From: Rossellomorea aquimaris TF-12
GTDB taxonomy: Bacteria; Bacillota; Bacilli; Bacillales; Bacillaceae_B
Reading direction: 5' to 3'
DNA: 64,000 nt
NCBI RefSeq assembly: GCF_001648555.1
Contig: NZ_LQXM01000029.1
Span: forward strand, 558,001 to 622,000
Each line of letters starts with the position of its first letter. Position 1 is the stretch's first letter. Shown piece by piece: positions 35,746-45,758 of this stretch. The position numbers and the translations under genes are program-made. Below the pieces are notes generated by a model. The model did no database searches, was not told where the DNA came from, and saw only the letters and a list, made by a program, of their open reading frames with translations.

Positions 35746-36810
35746 TGACTTTCTGACCAATTACCAACCTATTTTTCCCATGAAATATATCAAACATTCA
35801 CGCTTCTTTTCACTGACATTATTATTATTACAAATAGATTACAATTCTAATTGTAACAATTCCTTTTATTAACCACTACCTGAATATTTTTCCAATAAAC
35901 GAGATTTACAAGTGACATATTTTTCCTTAATTACAATTTAAGAACTACGAGAAGATTTCCCTCTGTTATTTTTATCCTTTATTTTTACACTATATATTTT
36001 ATGCAAAGGTTTTGTAACTATGTCGAAATTAGTCGTAACATTCTTGTAATTTCATTGTACTACTCATTGGAATGTTAGCAATACCCAATAGATTGGCAAT
36101 GGTAGTCCTTTCGGCTTATTTTAAGAAAATTCTTTTTCACTAAGAATGGTTTTATTTTAAAACACATGAATCTAGCGAATGCTTTGTCAACCAGTGTGTG
36201 CTGGAATCGTGAGGGAAACTACTTAGCTTTCAGCTAGTGTTCGGCCTAGCCTTTTTAACTTCGCTTCCACGCCCGTTTTTCCTCAGGAGTCTACTCAGTT
36301 CTCCTCAACACCTAAAAAAATTATATGTGACAGAGCTTAATTGTGAAAAAAACAATCGTAAGAAGCGACCTTTCTTTAATAAAAGTAAAATACACCACTT
36401 CACAGTTTTAAAATGATGTTTCAAGCTTATATTGTATTTATATTAGTCCATAGAAATAAACTAAAGCTGAGAATGTTGATTTTCTGCTGCAAAAGCTCGA
36501 CTCCTACGGGGATTGCGGGAATTCACGAAAAGTTAGGGGCTTTGTACATAGGCTCATTCATAAGGCGATTCTGTCAGAAAGGCGTATTTTGCTTTTTTGG
36601 CAGAATCGCCATTGTCCTCGAGGCCCTAAGACCCGGAGCTAAACAGGTAGACCTAAAGGGAGGCGCAACTCACGCATTGCAGAACGCGAACAACTATCAC
36701 TGCAATCAACCTCTACTCGCTTTTGCAATAGCACAACGTTTATGAAAAGAGCCTTATGTAAAGATTCATAGAAAATACCCTCATTATCCAGCAACTATAA
36801 GGAAAAATAA
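35746..36810. other. Long gene-free spacer between codY and the fla/che promoter
   Basis: About 1.06 kb without a believable gene. 35746-36060 is very AT-rich and low in complexity. 36185-36311 and 36480-36540 contain GC-richer blocks (cctcaggagtct; gctcgactcctacgggg) resembling a decayed copy or copies of an intergenic repeat. 36564-36610 forms a 13-bp hairpin. The rest shows no recognisable signal. A plus-strand frame at 36413-36745 exists but has random composition. Confidence 0.7.
36564..36610 (+). repeat. Hairpin in the codY-flgB spacer
   Basis: GGCGATTCTGTCA (36564-36576) and TGGCAGAATCGCC (36598-36610) form a 13-bp stem with one G-U pair and a 21-base loop. No promoter or T-run marks it clearly as an RNA gene or terminator. 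Confidence 0.7.
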
Positions 36811-36845
36811 AAAGCCACAGTCTCAAAATATGAGACTGTGGCTTT
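36811..36845 (-). terminator. Terminator after codY
   Basis: A perfect 15-bp stem (AAAGCCACAGTCTCA, arms 36845-36831 and 36825-36811) with a 5-base loop and a following TTATTTTTCC on the minus strand. Confidence 0.92.
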
Positions 36846-36860
36846 CCTACTTTAACTGAA

Positions 36861-37640
36861 TTAATTTGTACGAAGTTTATCTAATTCCATAAGGAATTTG
36901 TTATTTAGAACTTTGATATATGTCCCTTTCATACCTAATGAACGGGATTCAATAACTCCAGCACTTTCAAGCTTACGAAGTGCATTCACAATTACTGAAC
37001 GGGTAATACCTACTCTGTCAGCGATTTTTGAAGCAACTAATAAGCCTTCATTTCCATTTAACTCTTCAAAGATATGCTCAATCGCTTCAAGTTCACTATA
37101 TGACAATGAACTAATAGCCATTTGAACAACTGCTTTGCTTCTAGCTTCCACTTCGATTTCTTCGGCTTTTTCACGAAGAATCTCCATACCTACTACTGTT
37201 GCACCATATTCACCTAGAATAAGATCATCATCTTCAAAACTAGCCTCTAATCGAGCAAGAATTAAAGTACCTAATCTATCTCCTCCACCAATAATCGGAA
37301 CAATGGTCGTTAAACCATTTTTAAATAGTTCTCTGTTTTCAACAGGGAAAGCAGTATACTCACTATTCACATCCAGGTTTGGAGATGTTTCTTGAACATT
37401 AAATAAGTTTTGTGTATACTCTTCTGGAAATTGACGATCAGCAAGCATTTGTTTCATTCGCTCATTTTCAATTTGTTGATTGATGGCATAACCTAACAGC
37501 TTACCTCGACGACTTACAACAAAGACATTCGCCTCAATCACCTTACTTAATGTTTCTGACATTTCTTTAAAGTTAACTGGTTTACCCGCTGCTTTTTGCA
37601 GCATAGCATTAATCGTTCTTGTTTTCCCTAATAAATTCAT
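36861..37640 (-). CDS. codY: Global transcriptional regulator CodY
   Basis: GTP- and branched-chain-amino-acid-sensing repressor of stationary-phase genes. 259 residues as in B. subtilis: an N-terminal GAF-type ligand domain (about 1-155), a linker helix, and a C-terminal winged helix-turn-helix ([20 protein letters not shown] followed by [14 protein letters not shown]). Last gene of xerC-hslV-hslU-codY. In B. subtilis CodY controls the fla/che operon that begins just downstream here. Confidence 0.98.
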   Translation of the reverse strand: MNLLGKTRTINAMLQKAAGKPVNFKEMSETLSKVIEANVFVVSRRGKLLGYAINQQIENERMKQMLADRQFPEEYTQNLFNVQETSPNLDVNSEYTAFPVENRELFKNGLTTIVPIIGGGDRLGTLILARLEASFEDDDLILGEYGATVVGMEILREKAEEIEVEARSKAVVQMAISSLSYSELEAIEHIFEELNGNEGLLVASKIADRVGITRSVIVNALRKLESAGVIESRSLGMKGTYIKVLNNKFLMELDKLRTN

Positions 37641-37737
37641 TTCATTTCCTCCTACTACATCTTAAGTGTATCTATTATTTGATTTTTATTTGTGTATTCT
37701 ATTCTTAATCCTTACCCTGATTATATAATGAAGAAAC

Positions 37738-39156
37738 TTATAAGATAAACTGGCTTAAATCCTTATCCTTTGAAATCGCACCTAATTTATCTTCTACATA
37801 ACTTGGAGTTATTTGAATGGTTTCTAAAGTAATATCAGGCGCTTCAAAGGATAGATCTTCCAGAAGCTTCTCCATTATAGTATGAAGTCTTCTCGCACCA
37901 ATATTATCCGTGTTTTGATTTACTTCAAATGCAATTTCAGCTAATCTACGTATAGCATCGTCAGAAAATTCAATTTGTATACCTTCCGTTTCCATTAATG
38001 CAATATATTGCTTAATGATCGCATTATCAGGTTCAATCAATATTCGAACAAAGTCTTCAGTAGACAATTTTTGCAGCTCTACTCTGATTGGGAAACGTCC
38101 TTGTAGCTCTGGAATCAAATCGGAAGGTTTGCTCATATGAAAAGCACCTGCAGCAATAAAAAGGACATGATCCGTTTTAACAGAACCGTATTTTGTTACA
38201 ACAGTTGAACCTTCAACGACAGGAAGGATATCTCTTTGAACACCTTCTCTAGATACATCAGCAGAGGATTGTCCGGAGCTTTTACTAGCAATCTTATCCA
38301 TTTCATCTATAAAGATAATCCCAGATTGCTCAGTTCGTTCAATTGCTTCTTGAGTGACCTCATCCATATCAATAAGCTTTTGAGCTTCTTCATTGGTAAG
38401 CACAACTCTAGCTTCTTTCACTTTTAATTTCCGCTTCTTCTTTTTCTTCGGCATGAAATTACTAAGAGCATCCTGCATATTCATGCCCATTTGCTCCATA
38501 CCTGATCCTTGAAGCATATCAAACATAGATGATTGCTGTTCTTCAACCTCTATGTTGATAAACTCTTCTTCTAATTTTCCTTCTTTAAGTCTTTCCTCTA
38601 TTCTTTTACGTTGTTCATGAATAGACATTTCTTCTCGTTTTTCATCTTCTTCTTCTTGTGATGAATCGGGTGATTGATTTCCACCAAAGATCATTTCAAA
38701 AGGATTTTTATAGGAAGAAGACTTTTTCTTTGAGGGAACAAGTAGTTCAACGAGTCGACGATTGGCGTTTTCCGCAGCCCTTTCACGTACACCAATCATC
38801 TTTTCCTCTTTAACTAATCGTACTGAAGTTTCAACTAAATCTCGAACCATTGATTCCACATCACGACCAACGTAACCTACTTCAGTAAACTTTGTTGCCT
38901 CCACTTTAACAAATGGTGCCCTTACTAGCTTTGCAATTCTCCTTGCAATCTCTGTTTTACCTACACCAGTTGGTCCCATCATTAGAATGTTTTTAGGAAT
39001 CACTTCATCCTTTAAAACATCTGAAAGAAGACTTCGGCGATAACGGTTCCTTAGAGCAACAGCAACCGCTCTTTTTGCATCTTTCTGACCAACGATGTAT
39101 TGGTCTAATCGTTCAACAATTTGCCTTGGGGTTAAGTGATCAGTCTTATTCTTCAA
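37738..39156 (-). CDS. hslU: ATP-dependent protease ATPase subunit HslU (ClpY)
   Basis: AAA+ unfoldase that feeds HslV. Walker [19 protein letters not shown] near residue 59, the pore motif [14 protein letters not shown], Walker [12 protein letters not shown] and the C-terminal [20 protein letters not shown] are present, ending in KDLSQFIL. The inserted I domain (about 110-245) is charged. I start at TTG 39154-39156 (472 residues): AAGGAG lies 8 bases upstream, whereas a GTG at 39163-39165 touches it. Confidence 0.95.
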   Translation of the reverse strand: MKNKTDHLTPRQIVERLDQYIVGQKDAKRAVAVALRNRYRRSLLSDVLKDEVIPKNILMMGPTGVGKTEIARRIAKLVRAPFVKVEATKFTEVGYVGRDVESMVRDLVETSVRLVKEEKMIGVRERAAENANRRLVELLVPSKKKSSSYKNPFEMIFGGNQSPDSSQEEEDEKREEMSIHEQRKRIEERLKEGKLEEEFINIEVEEQQSSMFDMLQGSGMEQMGMNMQDALSNFMPKKKKKRKLKVKEARVVLTNEEAQKLIDMDEVTQEAIERTEQSGIIFIDEMDKIASKSSGQSSADVSREGVQRDILPVVEGSTVVTKYGSVKTDHVLFIAAGAFHMSKPSDLIPELQGRFPIRVELQKLSTEDFVRILIEPDNAIIKQYIALMETEGIQIEFSDDAIRRLAEIAFEVNQNTDNIGARRLHTIMEKLLEDLSFEAPDITLETIQITPSYVEDKLGAISKDKDLSQFIL

Positions 39157-39221
39157 ATGGCACACTCCTTACTTTTTTCTATAATTGTAAGAGAAAAAAA
39201 GTATGATGGATAAATTGTTAA

Positions 39222-39764
39222 CTAAAGCTCTTCAACAATGATTTGATTGTTCGTATATACACATATATCCGCTGCAATTTGCAAAGAGGCCTTCGCAATT
39301 TCTTTCGCTGTCAAATGGTCTCCAGAAAATTGTTTTAAAGCTCGACCTGCTGATAATGCATAATTCCCGCCTGAACCAATTGCCAGTATTCCATCATCTG
39401 GTTCTATCACTTCTCCTGTACCAGAGATCAGTAGTAGATGAGTCTCATCCATTACGATGAGCATAGCTTCTAATTTTCTCAAGACCTTATCACTTCGCCA
39501 CTGTTTCGCAAGCTCTACCGCAGCACGTTGAAGATTCCCATTAAATTCTTGAAGCTTGCCCTCAAACATTTCTGACAATGTAAAAGCATCAGCTACTGAA
39601 CCAGCAAATCCAGCTAATACCTTTCCATTGAATAGCTTTCTTACTTTCTTGGCAGTATGCTTCATGACAACTGTATTCCCAAAAGTAACTTGGCCATCAC
39701 CAGACATAGCACATTGACCTTTATGTTGAACGGCAAAAATCGTGGTTGCATGGAATTGTTCCAT
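39222..39764 (-). CDS. hslV: ATP-dependent protease peptidase subunit HslV (ClpQ)
   Basis: Proteasome-beta-like peptidase, partner of HslU. 180 residues: [34 protein letters not shown] and [16 protein letters not shown]. The usual nucleophile Thr is not residue 2: here Thr7-Thr8 follow a six-residue start MEQFHA. B. subtilis has a Ser-Ser start proposed as nucleophile; that Ser is replaced by Glu-Gln here, so processing before Thr7 is implied (inference). Transcribed between xerC and hslU. Confidence 0.95.
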   Translation of the reverse strand: MEQFHATTIFAVQHKGQCAMSGDGQVTFGNTVVMKHTAKKVRKLFNGKVLAGFAGSVADAFTLSEMFEGKLQEFNGNLQRAAVELAKQWRSDKVLRKLEAMLIVMDETHLLLISGTGEVIEPDDGILAIGSGGNYALSAGRALKQFSGDHLTAKEIAKASLQIAADICVYTNNQIIVEEL

Positions 39765-39781
39765 TATAAAACCTCCAACTC

Positions 39782-40681
39782 TTAAGCACGTGGATGATGT
39801 GCTAAATATGTTTTTCGTAAATGATCCTTTGACACATGAGTGTATACTTGAGTTGATGATAACTGGGAATGTCCCAAAAGCTCTTGTACTGTTCTCAAAT
39901 CTGCACCATTATTTAATAAATGAGTTGCAAAAGTATGTCGTAACATATGGGGATGTATTTTACCTGTTAAGGATGCCTTTTCGATCATTTTATTAAGAAT
40001 TGACCGAATACCTCTTTGTGTGAGCGCGCCTCCACGATGATTCACAAATAAAGTTGAATGTATTTGTTCTTTCATTAGTAAAGGTCGAGATTTTGTTATG
40101 TATTCTTCTAATGCATCGTGAGCGAAGCTACCAAAAGGTACATACCTCTCCTTGTTACCTTTTCCTTTTACAAGGATTGTAGATAGAGAAAAATCTACAT
40201 CCTTTAGCTGTAAGTTGGAACATTCACTTACACGGATCCCAGTACCATATAACAATTCGAATATTCCTTTATTTCGTATATCTAATAAAGAATCTCCACT
40301 ACATGCTTCTAATAACGCTTGTATCTCTTCTTCATAAAAGAACTTTGGTAATCTTTGTTCTTTTTTAGGAAGATTCACAAATGAGAAAGGATTATCAAGA
40401 AAATATTTTTCCTTGTTCAAATAACGGTAAAAACTCCTTAAGCTTGAAACCTTTCTAGACATCGAAGCTCTAACTAAACCTTTATCATGTAGTTTTGTTA
40501 AAAAAAGTCTAGCATCAAAATAATTGACATCTTCTAATGATTCTAAACCTTGTTCTTTCATAAATACGTAGAACTCTTCTATATCATGACGATATTGTTC
40601 AAAAGTATGAGTTGAATAATGCTTTTCAATTTTTAAATATTCAATAAAGGATTGTAATTGTTTATTTAATTGATTTATCAT
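39782..40681 (-). CDS. xerC: Tyrosine recombinase XerC (CodV)
   Basis: Resolves chromosome dimers at dif together with XerD. The 299-residue protein has an N-terminal SAM-like core-binding domain and the catalytic domain with the Arg in [14 protein letters not shown], Lys in [13 protein letters not shown], the [14 protein letters not shown] box, [11 protein letters not shown], and the nucleophile Tyr in VYTHVS. The start is ATG 40679-40681, with GAGGTG 7 bases upstream; a longer in-frame extension to 40717 is not supported. Confidence 0.96.
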   Translation of the reverse strand: MINQLNKQLQSFIEYLKIEKHYSTHTFEQYRHDIEEFYVFMKEQGLESLEDVNYFDARLFLTKLHDKGLVRASMSRKVSSLRSFYRYLNKEKYFLDNPFSFVNLPKKEQRLPKFFYEEEIQALLEACSGDSLLDIRNKGIFELLYGTGIRVSECSNLQLKDVDFSLSTILVKGKGNKERYVPFGSFAHDALEEYITKSRPLLMKEQIHSTLFVNHRGGALTQRGIRSILNKMIEKASLTGKIHPHMLRHTFATHLLNNGADLRTVQELLGHSQLSSTQVYTHVSKDHLRKTYLAHHPRA

Positions 40682-40707
40682 AGTTAACACCTCACAAGGG
40701 CTACTAA

Positions 40708-40736
40708 ATAGTAACACAACCTGGCAACCCTTGCAA
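40708..40736 (-). promoter_or_regulatory. Probable promoter of xerC-hslV-hslU-codY
   Basis: TTGCAA (40731-40736), 17 bases, TACTAT (40708-40713), placed about 30 bases ahead of xerC. Moderately good match in the expected place. Confidence 0.5.
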
Positions 40737-40742
40737 TGAATT

Positions 40743-42044
40743 TTACACTTTTTTCACAAAGTTCTGAATTGTTTCTAACGCCCTATTAGCGTGCTCTTCA
40801 TTTCGTTCTTTTTTCCCTTTTAATCTAACTGGTAAATCTGGAAATAGACCAAAATTAGCATTCATAGGTTGAAAGTTCTTTTTATTAGCTGTGGTAATGT
40901 ATCTCGCCATACTGCCGATTGCAGTTTCATGAGGAAACACAACTGGTATTTCATTTTGTGCTAGCTTGGCTGCATTAATTCCTGCAATTAATCCGCTGGC
41001 TGCGGATTCTACATATCCCTCTACACCTGTCATTTGCCCTGCAAAAAATATATGATCATGATCCTTTAATTGGTAGGTGTCCTTTAATGCGTTAGGTGAA
41101 TTAATAAATGTATTTCGGTGCATTACACCATAACGAACAATATCCGCATTTTCTAGACCGGGAATTAAGCGAAGGACTTCTTTTTGTGGCCCCCATTTCA
41201 AATGAGTTTGGAATCCAACTATATTGTACAGGGTTCCTGCTGCATCATCCTGTCTTAATTGGACAACTGCATATGGACGTTTTCCTGTTTTAGGATCTTC
41301 TAATCCAACAGGCTTTAATGGTCCGAACAACATTGTCTTTTTCCCACGAGCCGCCATTACTTCAATTGGCATACATCCTTCAAAGAATATTTCTTTTTCA
41401 AACTCTTTAAGGGGAACTGTTTCTGCAGAAATTAGCGCTTCATAAAATGTGTTAAATTCCTCTTCATTCATTGGGCAATTTAAATACGCTGCTTCACCTT
41501 TGTCATAACGTGATTTTAAGTATACCTTGTCCATATCGATAGAATCTTTTTCTATAATAGGTGCAGCTGCATCATAAAAATATAGGTGTTCTTCTCCAGT
41601 CAGCTTTCTAATTTTCTCTGATAGACCTTCACTCGTTAATGGACCCGTTGCGATAATCGTGATGCCTTCTGGAATTTCCGTTACTTCTTCATGATATACG
41701 GTGACATTAGGGTGATTCTTGACTTTCTCTGTTACATGAGCAGCAAATTCGTGCCGGTCAACAGCTAATGCTCCACCTGCTGGGACTGCACAAACGTCTG
41801 CTGCACTTATGATGACCGAATCTAAGTGGCGCATCTCTTCTTTTAATACACCAACGGCATTTGTTAATGTATTCGCTCGTAGAGAATTACTACAAACAAG
41901 CTCTGCAAACTTATCTGTATGATGAGCCGGGGTTTGCCGTACTGGTCTCATTTCAAACAAGTTTACTTTTATTCCTCTCTTAGCAATCTGCCATGCGGCC
42001 TCGCTGCCCGCTAATCCTGCACCAATAACATTTACAACAGTCAT
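40743..42044 (-). CDS. trmFO: Folate/FAD-dependent tRNA (m5U54) methyltransferase TrmFO
   Basis: Methylates uridine 54 of tRNAs using methylene-tetrahydrofolate. FAD-binding [19 protein letters not shown] at residues about 6-24, [20 protein letters not shown] and [20 protein letters not shown] (with the functional Cys residues), and the C-terminal [20 protein letters not shown]. 433 residues (B. subtilis 435). AAGGAGGA precedes the ATG. Confidence 0.97.
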   Translation of the reverse strand: MTVVNVIGAGLAGSEAAWQIAKRGIKVNLFEMRPVRQTPAHHTDKFAELVCSNSLRANTLTNAVGVLKEEMRHLDSVIISAADVCAVPAGGALAVDRHEFAAHVTEKVKNHPNVTVYHEEVTEIPEGITIIATGPLTSEGLSEKIRKLTGEEHLYFYDAAAPIIEKDSIDMDKVYLKSRYDKGEAAYLNCPMNEEEFNTFYEALISAETVPLKEFEKEIFFEGCMPIEVMAARGKKTMLFGPLKPVGLEDPKTGKRPYAVVQLRQDDAAGTLYNIVGFQTHLKWGPQKEVLRLIPGLENADIVRYGVMHRNTFINSPNALKDTYQLKDHDHIFFAGQMTGVEGYVESAASGLIAGINAAKLAQNEIPVVFPHETAIGSMARYITTANKKNFQPMNANFGLFPDLPVRLKGKKERNEEHANRALETIQNFVKKV

Positions 42045-42237
42045 ATAAGATGTCCTCCTTCTGATAGATCATTTTTTTGTATAGTTTCAATTCGAAAACA
42101 TGTTTACATAGTAAATAAGACAGGGGCATTGATTTCGTTTTGATTTGATCAATCTCCACTTTAACTGGCATACCTTCCTCTTGCATCTTAAAAATTAGGA
42201 ATAACCAGCCTTTATAGAAGATTGAACAAAGCTATTT

Positions 42238-42243
42238 ATTATA
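42238..42243 (-). promoter_or_regulatory. Possible -10 element for trmFO
   Basis: A consensus TATAAT about 190 bases ahead of trmFO, with an inverted repeat TGAATAA/TTATTCA (near 42253-42277) just upstream where a -35 would lie. No good -35 hexamer. Confidence 0.3.
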
Positions 42244-42300
42244 TGTATCCTATTGAATAAGTTAAAAGAATTATTCATGCACTTAATTTTAGAAAACAGA

Positions 42301-42350
42301 AAGGAACTGACCCGGGTTGGCAATAGAGAAATCACCAGTGGGACAGTCCC
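42301..42350 (-). terminator. Terminator-like hairpin after topA
   Basis: Minus-strand GGGACTG-T-CCC pairs with GGG-T-CAGTTCC (one wobble and one mismatch), followed by TTTCTGTTTTC. It ends topA or acts on transcripts from the promoter at 42358-42386. Confidence 0.6.
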
Positions 42351-42357
42351 TCGTTAC

Positions 42358-42386
42358 ATTGTATAGATTCAATGTCGAACAATCAA
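42358..42386 (-). promoter_or_regulatory. Promoter-like sequence immediately below topA
   Basis: TTGATT (42381-42386), 17 bases and TACAAT (42358-42363). It faces trmFO but is followed within 10 bases by the hairpin 42350-42301, implying an attenuated leader or a very short RNA. Confidence 0.45.
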
Positions 42387-42417
42387 TTGTTTTTTTTAGT
42401 GTCACCCTGCCAATAGA

Positions 42418-44493
42418 TTATTTTTGGGGTTCTTCTTTATAATCACAATTTACACATTGAATTTGGTTTCCTTTTTTAAGCTTTTTCTCAACCAGTAATT
42501 CAGTACATTTTGGACAACGTCTTTCAATCGGTTTATCCCACGATAGGAAATCACATTCAGGGTATTGATCACAACCATAGAAAATCCGTTTTTTCTTGCT
42601 TTTTCTTTCGATGATATTTCCTTTTTCACATTTCGGACATTTTACCCCAATTTCTTTCACAATCGGTTTTGTATTTCGACAGTCAGGGAAATTACTGCAT
42701 GCCATGAACTTACCATAACGGCCCATTTTATAAACCATTGCATGACCGCACTCTTCACAATCTTCACCTGCTGGTTCATCTCTAATTTCTATTTTTTCCA
42801 TTTCATTTTCTGCTTTTTCTAAATGTTTTTCAAAGTCCAGGTAAAATTTCTCTATGATTTTTTCCCACTTCACATTGCCTTCTTCAATATCATCGAGGCT
42901 TCTTTCCATATTCACTGTAAATTCTACATCGATAATATCAGGGAAAAATTCTCTGACTAATTCTAAAACAATTTCCCCTAGTTCAGTAGGAATGAATCTT
43001 TTATTATCTAACGTAACATATCCTCTACGTTGAATTGTATCAAGTGTAGGTGCGTAAGTAGATGGTCTACCTATCCCTAGTTCTTCCAAGGTTTTGACTA
43101 ATCTTGCTTCTGTATATCTTGGAGGAGGCTGTGTGAAATGTTGATTGGATTCAATAGATTCACTTTTGACTTTATCTTTTTCCACTAGTGCTGGTAGAAA
43201 TTTATCCTTTTCTTCCTTCTGGTCGTCTGATCCTTCGACATACACTTTCATAAATCCCGGGAACTTTACCTTTGACCCCGTCGCTCTAAACATAACAGAT
43301 CCATTTACGATATCAACGCTCATTGTATCCATTACTGCTGGTGACATTTCACTAGCGACAAATCGTTCCCAAATCAATTTGTATAATCGATACTGATCTC
43401 TGGATAGAAACTCCTTCACTGATGAAGGATCCCTTAAAGTACTAGTAGGACGAATCGCTTCATGTGCATCCTGAGATTTTTGTTGTTTCTTTTCTTTTCT
43501 TTCAGTTTGCTTAACGAACTCTTTTCCGTATTTGTTTTGAATATAGTCGTTAGCTTCGTTTTTTGCAACTTCAGAAATTCGGGTGGAATCCGTTCTCATA
43601 TAGGTAATGAAACCAACGGTTCCTTGCTTACCCATTTCAATTCCTTCATATAATTGCTGAGCCAACATCATCGTTTTCTTGGCTCTAAAATTCAGTTTTC
43701 TTGCTGCCTCTTGTTGAAGTGAAGAAGTTGTAAATGGTGGTGCAGGATTACGTTTTCTTTCTTTTTTTGTCACCTTATCAATTTCGAATGCTTTCCCTTT
43801 GACTTGGCTGAGGACATTCTTAACATCAGCTTCGGTTTTTAATTCGACTTTCTTTCCGTCTATTCCATAAAAGGATGCCTGAAATGTCTCTTTTCCTTTT
43901 GTAAACTCAGCTTCTATTGACCAATATTCTTCTGGAATAAAGCTTTTTATCTCATTTTCTCTATCAATAATCAAACGTACAGCAACTGATTGTACTCGTC
44001 CTGCACTTAAGCCTTTCTTTACCTTTTTCCATAGAAGGGGACTAATATTGTATCCGACTAATCGGTCTAGAATCCTCCTGGCTTGTTGAGCATCTACTAG
44101 ATCCATATTAATGGCCCTTGGATGCTTAAAAGATTCTTTTATAGCATCTTTTGTAATTTCATTGAATACTACACGGCATTCTGAAGCAGTGTCCATGTCT
44201 AGACTGTGGGCTAAATGCCAAGCAATAGCCTCCCCTTCTCTGTCGGGGTCAGCCGCGAGAAAGATTTTCTTTACTTTTTTGGCCGCAGTTTTTAATTCTT
44301 TTAATACGGGGCCTTTTCCACGGATAGTAATATACTTCGGTTCAAATTCATTTTCAACATCAACGCCCATTTGACTTTTTGGCAGGTCTCTAACATGACC
44401 CATCGAAGCTCGGACTTTATATTTCTTTCCTAAATAACGTTCAATTGTTTTTGCCTTTGCCGGCGATTCTACAATTACTAAATAATCTGCCAT
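42418..44493 (-). CDS. topA: DNA topoisomerase I
   Basis: Type IA enzyme that relaxes negative supercoils. TOPRIM domain with [17 protein letters not shown] near the start and [17 protein letters not shown]; active-site Tyr in [14 protein letters not shown] near residue 300. Three C-terminal four-Cys zinc ribbons follow (CEECGH...CSNFPDC, CPKC...CDQYPEC, CPKC...CVNC). 691 residues, as in B. subtilis. The start is ATG 44491-44493, with AAGGAGG upstream. Confidence 0.97.
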   Translation of the reverse strand: MADYLVIVESPAKAKTIERYLGKKYKVRASMGHVRDLPKSQMGVDVENEFEPKYITIRGKGPVLKELKTAAKKVKKIFLAADPDREGEAIAWHLAHSLDMDTASECRVVFNEITKDAIKESFKHPRAINMDLVDAQQARRILDRLVGYNISPLLWKKVKKGLSAGRVQSVAVRLIIDRENEIKSFIPEEYWSIEAEFTKGKETFQASFYGIDGKKVELKTEADVKNVLSQVKGKAFEIDKVTKKERKRNPAPPFTTSSLQQEAARKLNFRAKKTMMLAQQLYEGIEMGKQGTVGFITYMRTDSTRISEVAKNEANDYIQNKYGKEFVKQTERKEKKQQKSQDAHEAIRPTSTLRDPSSVKEFLSRDQYRLYKLIWERFVASEMSPAVMDTMSVDIVNGSVMFRATGSKVKFPGFMKVYVEGSDDQKEEKDKFLPALVEKDKVKSESIESNQHFTQPPPRYTEARLVKTLEELGIGRPSTYAPTLDTIQRRGYVTLDNKRFIPTELGEIVLELVREFFPDIIDVEFTVNMERSLDDIEEGNVKWEKIIEKFYLDFEKHLEKAENEMEKIEIRDEPAGEDCEECGHAMVYKMGRYGKFMACSNFPDCRNTKPIVKEIGVKCPKCEKGNIIERKSKKKRIFYGCDQYPECDFLSWDKPIERRCPKCTELLVEKKLKKGNQIQCVNCDYKEEPQK

Positions 44494-44534
44494 CCAATTA
44501 GCCTCCTTAAAGAGGAAAATAATCACTGTTTATT

Positions 44535-44562
44535 ATGATACCTTGGAATGTTGTTTTGTCAA
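44535..44562 (-). promoter_or_regulatory. SigA promoter of topA
   Basis: A perfect TTGACA (44557-44562), 16-base spacer and TATCAT (44535-44540), about 45 bases ahead of the topA ATG. Confidence 0.6.
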
Positions 44563-44578
44563 AGTACGTTCAATATAA

Positions 44579-44591
44579 GGAAACGTTTACA
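44579..44591. promoter_or_regulatory. cre-like CcpA site upstream of topA
   Basis: TGTAAACGTTTCC (minus strand) matches the catabolite-responsive element consensus except near its end. It lies 17 bases upstream of the topA -35, in the dprA-topA gap. Motif match only. Confidence 0.35.
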
Positions 44592-44803
44592 CTTACATTC
44601 ACATAGGTATGGAGTTGTATTCAGTGTCGAAGTACTACTCTTTCATTAATAATGATATCTCTTATATAGTTTTAGTTACCTGTTGCAAAATGTATAACAG
44701 TTTATCAATAATTGCAACCATTTTGTATAAAATACTAGGAATAATTCCAATTTCGCGCTAAAAATGGGCTTTATTACATGATTTTATATAAAATAGTGAA
44801 ACT

Positions 44804-45676
44804 TTATACACGCAGCTCTGAAAAAATATCTTCAATTGATAAAACCATTTTTGCCCCTTCTTGAATTAACGCATTGGTTCCTTGAGATAAGTGATCAAAT
44901 ATAGGTCCCGGTACACACAACACATCTCTTCCTTCATTCAATGCATAATCGGCTGTAATAAATGTTCCACTTTTCTTCTCTGCTTCTGTTATGAATACTG
45001 CATTTGACAATCCACTAATAATTCGATTTCTAAATGGGAAATGCCACTTCTCTGGTTTAACATATGGAGGGTATTCAGATATAAGAAGTTGTTCTTCCTT
45101 CATCTTTTTTGCTAATGGGGCATTTTGTTTCGGATAGATGTGGTTAAAACCTCCACCCAGAACTCCAATTGTTCCACCTCCGTTATCAATCGTTAGTGTG
45201 TGAGCGATTGTATCTGCCCCTTTCGCCAAACCACTAATAATGATTACTTGTTTTTCTACAAGTTTTGGAATCAATTCCTGGAGGATTTTGGTTGTATAAA
45301 GTGTGGATTTTCTTGACCCAATTATGGCAAGTTTTTTGGAGGCTTGGAGAAGATTTTTATTACCTATATAAAAGAAGATCAGAGGTGGATCGTATACATT
45401 TTTTAATAGAAAGGGGTATTCATCATCAAGGATGGTAATCCATTTGATATTATTTTCGCTATAAATTTTCATATATTTTGCTGATGGGAAGCTGTGAAGG
45501 TCTTTAAAGAAGATTTCAGTATTCGCGGCAGTGGTTTGGAGAATGTTTTGAAGGGTTGTGGAGGAAAGGTTAAAAATGGACGGAAGATTGGAACTGGTCA
45601 GCAGCTTTTTCATTCCTCTTATCCCTATGCCACGACAATGGTGTAAATGGAATAATATTTCTCGATTGGTATTCAT
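44804..45676 (-). CDS. dprA: DNA-processing protein DprA (Smf)
   Basis: Loads RecA on incoming single-stranded DNA during transformation. 290 residues: an N-terminal helical/SAM-like part, then the Rossmann-like DNA-binding domain with LAIIGSRKSTLYTTKIL, IISGLAKGADTIAHTL, GVLGGGFNHIYPKQN, LISEYPP and FPFRNRIISGLS. Start at ATG 45674-45676, with GGAGG five bases upstream; an in-frame TTG at 45688 is part of that site. Follows the sucD terminator. Confidence 0.95.
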   Translation of the reverse strand: MNTNREILFHLHHCRGIGIRGMKKLLTSSNLPSIFNLSSTTLQNILQTTAANTEIFFKDLHSFPSAKYMKIYSENNIKWITILDDEYPFLLKNVYDPPLIFFYIGNKNLLQASKKLAIIGSRKSTLYTTKILQELIPKLVEKQVIIISGLAKGADTIAHTLTIDNGGGTIGVLGGGFNHIYPKQNAPLAKKMKEEQLLISEYPPYVKPEKWHFPFRNRIISGLSNAVFITEAEKKSGTFITADYALNEGRDVLCVPGPIFDHLSQGTNALIQEGAKMVLSIEDIFSELRV

Positions 45677-45715
45677 GTTCGCCTCCAATTAAGAGTTTAG
45701 TAGTTAAATGATAAA

Positions 45716-45754
45716 AGCTGAGACTGATTGCTAAGTTGCAACCAGTCTCAGGCT
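45716..45754 (-). terminator. Terminator after sucCD
   Basis: Minus-strand AGCCTGAGACTGGTTGC pairs with GCAATCAGTCTCAGCT (one or two mismatches), followed by TTTATC. Confidence 0.85.
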
Positions 45755-45758
45755 ATTC

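Noticed and set aside
35820-36060. AT-rich tract considered as a replication or attachment site
   Set aside because: No DnaA-box cluster, direct repeats or tRNA end seen; best read as non-coding spacer.
36413-36745. Plus-strand frame of 110 residues in the codY-flgB spacer
   Set aside because: No ribosome binding site, Cys/Phe-rich random-looking composition, and it crosses repeat-like blocks and a hairpin.
39782-40681. xerC considered as a phage or integron integrase
   Set aside because: Sits in the conserved xerC-hslV-hslU-codY order with CodV-like sequence and no adjacent phage genes.
41980-42186. Minus-strand frame of 68 residues ahead of trmFO
   Set aside because: Its second half is the trmFO start read in another frame, and the Cys-rich end is clearly non-coding. 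Only the first part could be a leader, noted as a finding.
42565-42822. Plus-strand frames opposite topA, smc, ffh and other genes
   Set aside because: All fall opposite strongly conserved minus-strand genes and have shadow-type compositions (Phe/Cys/Ser-rich).
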